Translations under genes and position numbers: made by a program
Notes under the pieces: model-generated
The model's input: the letters and a program-made list of their open reading frames with translations, nothing else
The model's database searches: none
Told to the model about the DNA's origin: nothing
Assembly: GCF_000687475.1 (NCBI RefSeq)
Contig: NC_057321.1
Span: forward strand, 1,240,001 to 1,304,000
Direction: 5' to 3'
Source of the DNA: Ustilaginoidea virens
Lineage: Eukaryota; Ascomycota; Sordariomycetes; Hypocreales; Clavicipitaceae
Length of the DNA stretch: 64,000 nt
Shown here: piece after piece, positions 57,113-64,000 of the stretch
How the letters are laid out: every line of letters begins with the position of its first letter
Numbering within the stretch: the first letter of the stretch is position 1

Positions 57113-58577
57113 CCCTCGGCGGCGGCAGGTTCTGCGTGCTGTTCTGGAACTGGGCTTGAGTCGAGCCCGCAGACGTGCCCAGGTCGCCTCGGATACCCCC
57201 CACTCCGCTGGCCCGCTGCGCCGGTATGGCGCCTGGGCCGCTTGGCCGATCTCTCTTGCTGCCCATCTGCTTGATCGGTGAGGGAGGGGGGGGTTGTGCG
57301 GCGTTTAAACGGCCGACAGTAAGGTTCTGCGCTTGCTGCTGATGAGAGTTGGTAGTATTCCCAGGACGATGGCCACTGTGCAGTTCCATTTGAGACGGCC
57401 CGGGACGCACATTTGGGTTGTGGAGATATCCAGCCCCGTGGCTCTTCATCGCGTCCCATCCCTTTCCCGAATCCTTGCTCGTCTTCATCCAGTCATACTC
57501 GCCGTCCTCCACCTCGCCCGTGTTCTTCAGCGCCTGCGTGAAGAGCTCTCGCAGGTAATCGTAGTCGGGCGTATCCTCGAACCCGAGGTTTCGGACATAC
57601 GTCAGGTACTTGGAGAACTCTTCGGGGAAGCCCTCGCAAAGGTCCTTGATGGCCGTCGTCTGCTTCTTCTCCCCAATCTTCTCGTACTTTTGCTTGTTCG
57701 TAGCGGCCTTGAGTCCCTGCCAGGGGAGACCGCCCCGGAGAAAATACATGAACACGTGGCCTAGAGCCTCGAGGTCATCACGTCGAGACTGTTCGCGGCC
57801 CAGGTGCGTGTTGATGCTCATGTACCGGGCAGTCCCCGATAACGACTTCCGCTCTCTATAAGGTATATGCTGCTTCGTCTTTGGATCACGGTATTGCTTG
57901 GCCATGCCGAAATCGACCACGTGAATAACATTGGCTGTTTTGTAGTTGGGACGTCCAATCAAAAAGTTGTCGGGCTTGATGTCGCGATAAATGAGATTCT
58001 TCTCATGAATTGTTTGGACTCTGGACAGCATCTGCTTGGCAACCATGACGACAGTCTTGATGGTGAAGCGGCGTCCGCAGTGGTCGAAGAGGTCCTCAAG
58101 AGAAGGACCTAGCAAGTCGATTACCAAAATGTTGTGAAGACCTTCCTGGCCGAAATAATAGACATTGGGGATGCCAGCTAAAATTAAGAAAAAAATAACA
58201 ATGAATTAGCATCGTGACGGACGGGATTTCAAAAAAATAAAAAAAAAATAAAAAAAAAAACCAGGGGCTGAAGGAGAGGAGGCAGGGCTTACGGCATCCG
58301 ACCAGGATCTTGTACGTCCGATATTCATCTCGAAGTTGCGGAGCGTCGCTTTTGCGAGGTTCCTGTGAGCACAAGTGTCAGGGAGACCAAGGCTTGGACC
58401 TGAAAGGTAGTAAGGGCCCATGTGAATTGAGTTTTGGCAAAGACATACAAATTTGATGGCCACTTGTTGGTTGTTTAGCAAATTGGTCCCCTCGAAAATG
58501 ACGCCAAACGAGCCCTCTCCTATCTTCTTTCCTACACGATAGTGGACGCCAACAACGTTTGACGACGAAGAAGCCAT
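56976..58577 (-). CDS. Casein kinase I, membrane-anchored Yck type
   Basis: Three exons on the minus strand, 58577-58449, 58362-58293 and 58177-56976, give 466 residues. The kinase domain covers about residues 12-290: [20 protein letters not shown] (glycine loop), VAIKFEPRKS (Lys, joined by intron 1), [18 protein letters not shown] (joined by intron 2), [13 protein letters not shown] (catalytic loop), [21 protein letters not shown] and the CK1 signature [37 protein letters not shown]. The tail is Gln/Pro-rich with a polyglutamine tract encoded by a (CAG)n repeat (57074-57112). It ends KTICCG. The terminal cysteine pair is what yeast Yck1/Yck2 use for palmitoylation and plasma-membrane anchoring, so this is a Yck1/2 (fungal CKI) kinase, not Hrr25. 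Roles known for the family include endocytosis, nutrient-sensor signalling and polarity. The most 3' cysteines are followed by one glycine. Confidence 0.95.
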
Positions 58578-60426
58578 GATGACGCGGCGGGAACGATTGC
58601 CTTGGGCCGACCCCGTACGTCGGCGGGCAAGTCTGTTATTCGGAATAGAAAAGCGTCGATGGAAATGAATGATGGAATTGGGGGAGGGAAATAATGCTGC
58701 GTTATCAGGATGTGTTGTTGGGTGGTGGAACAGGGATAGGAAGAACTAGCAGAAGCTTGGTGGAGAAGGGAAACGACGAATAAAAGGGTCTGGTCGAGAA
58801 GGGCAGTTTGTCGGCAGTAGGCGGTAGGCAGCAGGCAGTTGGCAGAAGGCACGACCGAGAAAAGCGTCGGAGCGGTAAGTCAGCGACGATGGACACGACC
58901 GGTCTGGTTCCTACCATCTCCGAGCGGTGGCGGCCTGTCGGTAAGCAGACGCAACGGAAAGAGAAGTCGGAGCGGCAGGTTGGCGGCGATGAACAACGAC
59001 TACCAAAACCCAGGGCCTGTGCAAGAGAAAAAGGAGACGAGAGAGGTTGAGGTGAGAGGGGTTGGGGGGCTGGTATGCGAAGTCGACCAGATCTACGGAG
59101 TACCTGTGATACCGTTGGTGGAGGGAGCAGGCAGGCAAGGTCTTTGGGCAAAGTTGCCCCGGCCAATTTCTAGGGCGACCAAAAAGCGAAAAGTCTGCTG
59201 ACGGAGGCACGGAACCAACAGGGCCGCAGCCGGTACCAGAAACCACAGCTTGATGTGCGGGTACAGCGGTTGTACATGGACGCAGGGAAAGGTCCGGTGG
59301 CAGGGATCAACAAGCCACGGGGGGAAGGGGGGGGGGGGACGTCGTGGTCACCCCGGACGAACTGTAGAGTGACTTGGACGGGCATCTCCAGGTGTGGAGA
59401 TCTCTCCAAAGGCCAGGCAGCTCTTGAGGCCTCGCATGTATATTCCGGGTACCTTGGATCGTTTGGATACGCGAATTCCGGCCCTTCAGCCACCAAACAG
59501 TCCACGGTGTACGAGCAGTAGTAGCTCGATGGCGCTAGGCACGTTACATTCGACGGCTGCCGACACGACTGTACCGAGCACGTCACTCTCAGCCAGAAGC
59601 AGGACGTGGAGAACCTACCAGGTACATGAGAGTCCAGGAGGCACCAGGTCACTAAGTTGTTTTTCTTTCTTTGCCCAATGCAGCCAAGCTAGCGCCGCCG
59701 GCCAGGCCAGGCTAGGCCAAGCCAAGCCAAGCCAAAGCCAAAGCCAAAGCCAAAGCCCAAGCCAGGCGAGACGGCCAACAAATGGCGGCGTTCACCTCCT
59801 GGAGGCAAGTAGGAGGGAGGAGAGGTACCTCCTAGGCTTGGATGAGATGAGGCAAACATTGGTACCGCCCCGAGTCAATCGCATTGCTGAGCATGGAAGA
59901 TCCCAGGCGGCTGCGAGTCACGTCCGAGGAGCCTGATCTTGCCAAGAAGTCAAGCGCAGCAATCCGGTATTGCCAGTGGCAATTGGGAACAAGTCGATGC
60001 CTGCGTTGTGACTGCGTGTGCTACCACCCTTTTCTCCCGCGCAAGTTGGCCGCTTTGGCATTTTGACTTTGGCTGGCCAAAAGCCACATGCAACGAGCCA
60101 GCGACCAGCCAGCGACCAGATTCAGCACAGATTGAACTTGCGGAAAAACCGCAAGTTGCAGGCCAACAACAAGCTCACGCCAGAACGTGTCAATCGGGGG
60201 TGCGGTCTGCCCATTCGCCAAATCCCACTACCCATCTTCGCATGGGCGTTGTCTTCACAACCTCTCCCATAAGCTCGCTGTCTTGTCGTGGAGACGAGAC
60301 GACCTCGTGGTGCCCCTTCAGTCATTCCCAAGTCGTCCGTCAATGAGTACCTATTGACCGTCATTCGCAGTTTCCCGACCTGCTCAGCTTAGGCTGTCGT
60401 CGCCGTCGGTAGAGCCCCTGGACCTT

Positions 60427-60479
<53 letters not shown>

Positions 60480-61172
60480 GGAGGCAGCAATGGGCCAAGA
60501 AGATGGACGGTGGACTTGTGGCGCTCCAGACCAGATGGAGGTTAGTTACGGCTGTGAAGATTCGGCGAAGCCTCAGCAGCCTGCATTGCAATCCGGCTGT
60601 GTATGTGTAGCTTCATGTAGCTCCAACCGGCGTCGTCATATACATCCATGACCGATGCAGTTGCGTCGATATTCGCTCTCCCCAGCTTCCATACCTTTCA
60701 CAGGGATGCCAAACGCATCGGCAATCAGGTACCAAGGGCGCTGCAAACCAGTCATGATGTTATGGACAGGCTGCTAATCGTGTGGTGGCGCAATATAGAT
60801 CCCTCGGTGCAACAACAAACTCACATGCATATTGCACAATTGTTGCCAAAGTCTCTCCCACACGGGCACACGGGGCACGGTTTCTTAAAGTATACTCCAG
60901 TACCTTGCAGAAGCGCGGGAAACGTTTTGCATGAAACCCCCAACAAGTGTATTGCAGGCTTCTGCCTCTATGCTAAAGTTCGCGGGTACCTGAACCAACG
61001 CCTCCAGCCCAGTCGCCTCCAGGCTTCATTAAACTCTGCGCAAAAATCTCCACACGACCTAGTTTTTCATTAGTACATGACCGTGGCTCGCTGCTTGACG
61101 AGTCGACTCTCCAACCAATGGATCGCTCCCCGTAAGAAGGTGAGACGAGGCCCCCGAAATGTGACACGACAC
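58578..61172. other. Intergenic region, 2.6 kb
   Basis: Between the promoter of casein kinase I and the 3' end of the p24 gene. It carries GGCAG(T/C) repeats (58810-58850), CCAAG/CCAAAG repeats (59700-59765), an A homopolymer (separate entry) and an AT-richer right part (60600-61170). No conserved gene or RNA is seen. Confidence 0.5.
60428..60476. repeat. A homopolymer of 49 nt
   Basis: The longest homopolymer in the window. It is uninterrupted and lies in intergenic DNA with no polyadenylated gene upstream that I can identify. It may be slippage or the tail of a retroposed sequence. Confidence 0.95.
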
Positions 61173-62100
61173 CTAAGTGAGCTTCTGCTTGATGAAAAAG
61201 GATCGGAGATGCGACAGTTGCCAAGCACACGTAAGGCCAATGACGATAAGCTGGATGATGATCCACCGGATAACACGGGCGTTGGTCGTTTCAGACTGGT
61301 CTCTGAAGTCGGCTTCACGTTCCTTTTTTTTTTTTCCTGTCAGTCATGTGATCATAGTCATGCAGGTGGCAAGAGAAACGAGGCGTAGGGGAGTTGGCAA
61401 ACTAGCAAAACATACTCTTTGGAACACTTGCTCACGACGAATGTCAATCAGCCTATTGTTCAGGTCCTTTACGCGTCCCGCGATATCCTCCATCTTGTCC
61501 TTGTCGCTGCTTTGAATCTGACCCGACTCGCCAATCACAAGGTCAAGCTTCATCTTGATGCCGCCGTTAGGGCCGTGAGCGGACAACCACGATGATCGAC
61601 CGGACGTTGACGAGGGCGTAAAGCATATCTTGTGGTCGCCGGACTCGTGGGCGGTGAAGGTAAAGCGGCCGGAGGACGAGCCTCGTTGGGAGACGACACG
61701 ATGATCATTGTCAAATACTTCCTGTTAGGACGGTCAGTCAGGCATTACGAGGCGTAGACCTGTTCCTTTTGAAGAGGCAGCAAAGCTCGCACTAAGCAAG
61801 CTTATCGATGTGCTTTGCTTAAAAAAATAAAATAGGAAAAAAAAAAAGACAGAGAAAGACGGGGAGGATGGGAGAAAGAGGCAATATCACACGCACATCA
61901 ACAGAAATGTAGATGTTCAGGCCAGTATGCTGCTGCCAGGCGTGGATACGGTCGTCATACTCCTCAGCAGAGTAGTGTCCCACGACCAGTGTATCCTTTG
62001 GAAGGTCTTCGAAGAAGCATTTTGGCGTCGAAGCATCGACGTAAAAGTACAAAGCCTGTGCGGCCGATGCCAGCGACAGGAGAGAAAGGAAGGCCTTCAT
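61173..62100 (-). CDS. p24/emp24 family cargo receptor, alpha type (Erp1-like)
   Basis: Three exons on the minus strand, 62100-61897, 61721-61416 and 61322-61173, give 219 residues. p24 proteins cycle between ER and Golgi in COPII/COPI vesicles and sort GPI-anchored and other cargo. Order of parts: signal peptide (MKAFLSLLSLASAAQA), GOLD domain with paired cysteines (LYFYVDASTPKCFFEDLPKDTLVVGHY, NIYISVDEVFDNDHRVVSQRGSS restored by intron 1, HKICFTPS), coiled coil (KDKMEDIAGRVKDLNNRLIDIRREQVFQREREADFRDQSE), one membrane helix (VIRWIIIQLIVIGLTCAWQL) and a short cytosolic tail, SHLRSFFIKQKLT, with a phenylalanine pair and basic residues. The N-terminus matches the alpha (TMED4/9, Erp1) branch. 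Intron 2 ends in an unusual acceptor: 12 A followed by G, just after a CTGACAG that is probably the branch site. Confidence 0.92.
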
Positions 62101-62902
62101 GATTGTTGTGACTGCTGTCGATTCGCTGGCGGATAGCTTTACGTGATGACGCTTCCAATCCAAGGCATCCGTTGGAGACGCGGAAATCTCCCTAGACCTC
62201 GTCCAGACCAGAGCCGGATTTGCGATGGGGTAGGCAGCGTTCAGCGACGAAGTGTTGAACGTCGGAAGGGGGTTCGCGATGCTCCCTATCTGGGCTACGT
62301 GCTCAGAAAGCTGCCACGTTCAAGAGAAGAGAGGGACACCTCCCATTCGCCGGGTGGGTTGCGCTGTGATTGGCTCAGCCTGCCAGCATGTGCACCCAAG
62401 GCAAGGGGGGCCAAGGGCGAAATCACGTGATCGCTTTCTTCCCAGTACGCCCCGTCAAGTAAAGTTATCAATGCCTTTGCCTTGCCTTGCCGCGCGACTG
62501 TAAACTACTCCAGAGTCCAGAGTCCAGAGTCCAGACAGCCCAGCCCATGGTGACTTGCATCAACCACCCCAGTTGTAAATTTTGGAGACGCATTATTTCG
62601 CATCGGATCCGCAGACAACCGGTCAAATTCCGGATGCGCCCATCGGGGGTCACGTTCTCTCTTTTCTGATCTAGACGATTTCTCTTTTCCCTTTTCCCTT
62701 TTTTTTTTTTTTATTTTTTTTTTTTCCCTCTCAGAATCTCGGCCCTCGTTTCAAGTTGATCCGTGTCCGCACGCGATGACGCGGATGGATTGAACCCGGC
62801 CAAATTCAACATCTCGACCAGCTACAAACTCGCAGCGCATTCTCCTGGTCAATCGGCAAAAGGCCTACAACAACATCAACTCCGCGACTGCATCGGCGAA
62901 AC
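62101..62902. other. Divergent promoter region
   Basis: 800 bp between the p24 gene (-) and SWC4 (+). It has a TCCAGAG repeat (62512-62535) and a long T-rich tract (62690-62726) some 180 bp before the SWC4 ATG. There are no further ORFs of interest. Confidence 0.6.
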
Positions 62903-64000
62903 ATGACGTCCTCGGACCTCCGCGATGTTCTTAACCTAGGAGATTCGTCGTCTGGACCTCGACCGTCAAAGAAGCAAAAGACGTCTGCGTCTCGGCCCAG
63001 TCTCAAAGGCCTTGCCCGCGAAGTGCTCAACCTCGGAGGCGACAACCCGATCGCGATTGTTCCCCAGGCCTCTCACTTCAAAAAACGGCGCCTGGCCAGC
63101 CGAAAGCCCACGGCTCGATGGGAACTCAGACCGTTCAGGAACTCGGGGCGCCAGGACGCAAGCTTGATACTGAGGCACTGGAGACGGAAGGAGGCGAAAG
63201 AGCCCCCCGCGGGCCTTGCGGGCCAGCAGCACGGGCAGCAAGCGGGAGGCGCAGGGGCGACCGAGCCCGAGGAGGCTGTGGAAGATTCCACGTTTGCAAA
63301 GTTCAACGTCAAGGTGCAGGTCCCCCGGTACAGCGCGGACCAGTACCGGGTCTCGCTCGAGAACGACGACTGGACCAAGGAGGAGACGGACTACTTGATG
63401 GACATGGCGAGCGACTTTGATCTCCGCTGGACCATCATCTGGGACCGGTACGAGTGGACACCGGCCGCGACGAACGGCGAGACCGACGCAGACGGCGACG
63501 AGGGCAAGGCCATTGTGCCTGCTGCGAGGCCCCGCTCCATGGAGGACTTGAAGGCCAGATACTACGAGGTCGCTGCCAAGATGATGGCGGCGCACAAGCC
63601 CGTTCAATACATGACGCAGCAGGAATACTCGTTGCACGAGCTCATGGCGCAGTTCAACCCTAAGCAGGAAAAGCTGCGCAAGGAATTCGCCATGACCACG
63701 CTGTCGAGGTCCAAGGAGGAAGCCCGCGAGGAAGAGTCGCTGCTCCTCGAAACCAAGCGCATCCTGGCGAGGAGTGAGCGGTTCAACGAGGAACGGAGGG
63801 AGCTGTACAACAGGCTGGATTACCCGAGGGCCGAGGCCGACATCAGCTCGTTCAAGTCCTCGGCCGGTCTGCAAACCCTGCTGCAGAACCTCATGAGCGT
63901 AGACAAGTCCAAGAAGAGAAAGTCCATTCTGGGCACCGAGGGAGCCAGCACGCCGGCCGCAGCAGCAGCGGCGGCGGCGGCGGCGGCCACGGCGGCCCAG
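62903..64000 (+). CDS. SWC4: SWR1/NuA4 subunit SWC4 (DMAP1/Eaf2), 3' part missing
   Basis: Open from the ATG at 62903 to the window end (366 codons) with no intron visible; the C-terminal part lies outside. Swc4 is shared by the SWR1 H2A.Z-loading complex and the NuA4 acetyltransferase. Evidence: N-terminal SSDLRDVLNLG and SKKQKTSASRPSLKGLAREVLNLGGDNPIAIVP, FKKRRLASRKPTARWELRPFRNSGR, then the SANT-like core starting near residue 155 (DDWTKEETDYLMDMASDFDLRWTIIWDRYEW), SMEDLKARYYEVAAKMM, LHELMAQFNPKQEKLRKEFAMTTLSRSKEEAREEESLL, and SERFNEERRELYNRLDYP. It ends in an alanine-rich segment (GCA/GCG triplets from about 63955) that is cut by the window edge. Divergent from the p24 gene. Confidence 0.95.
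   Translation, partial: MTSSDLRDVLNLGDSSSGPRPSKKQKTSASRPSLKGLAREVLNLGGDNPIAIVPQASHFKKRRLASRKPTARWELRPFRNSGRQDASLILRHWRRKEAKEPPAGLAGQQHGQQAGGAGATEPEEAVEDSTFAKFNVKVQVPRYSADQYRVSLENDDWTKEETDYLMDMASDFDLRWTIIWDRYEWTPAATNGETDADGDEGKAIVPAARPRSMEDLKARYYEVAAKMMAAHKPVQYMTQQEYSLHELMAQFNPKQEKLRKEFAMTTLSRSKEEAREEESLLLETKRILARSERFNEERRELYNRLDYPRAEADISSFKSSAGLQTLLQNLMSVDKSKKRKSILGTEGASTPAAAAAAAAAAATAAQ

Overview
The window is nuclear DNA from a filamentous ascomycete, most likely a Sordariomycete and possibly of the order Hypocreales. Genes are compact and GC-rich, with short introns (55-220 nt) carrying GT..AG ends and CTAAC/CTGAC-type branch points. Intergenic DNA is full of microsatellites and G, C, A and T homopolymers. 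The protein set is purely fungal/eukaryotic: ATG2, UTP15, dynactin p25, a Yck-type casein kinase I, p24 cargo receptor, SWC4. The order assignment is an impression from protein similarity remembered by family, not a computed result.

Layout. Positions 1-12.6 kb hold no gene I can support, only simple repeats, a diverged 130 bp tandem duplication and short anonymous ORFs. From 12.6 to 20.3 kb come a small BRCT-domain gene (+), an acyl-CoA synthetase of the ACSS3/propionyl type (-) and a GPI-anchored cell-wall protein (-). Positions 20.3-26.6 kb are gene-free: first a dense array of unrelated tandem repeats, then a 763 bp AT-rich element with 69 bp terminal inverted repeats and a tandemly repeated core. 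From 26.6 to 45.6 kb lie a family 8 glycosyltransferase (+), ATG2 (-), a flavin amine oxidase (+), dynactin p25 (-), UTP15 (-) and a C2-domain cytokinesis protein of the Inn1/Fic1 type (-). From 47.4 to 64 kb lie a free methionine-(R)-sulfoxide reductase (-), a short LETM1-domain protein (+), an SCP2 sterol carrier (+), a nitronate monooxygenase (-), a K+-channel-beta-like aldo-keto reductase (-), a Yck-type CK1 (-), an alpha-type p24 protein (-) and SWC4/DMAP1 (+), which is cut by the window end.

These are independent housekeeping genes. I see no biosynthetic cluster, no CRISPR, no virus-like gene and no tRNA. Exon structures were reconstructed by hand. Every multi-exon CDS below sums to a multiple of three and restores a family-typical protein across its junctions; the N-terminus of the amine oxidase is the weakest model.

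The most interesting items are the inverted-repeat element with its satellite-like core (25.43-26.19 kb), a 55 bp triplication of the terminal exon of ATG2 in which all three splice acceptors encode the same C-terminus, a 5-nt microexon and an ATG-only first exon in the methionine sulfoxide reductase gene, a GC-AG intron in the nitronate monooxygenase gene, and introns built largely of tandem repeats or homopolymers.
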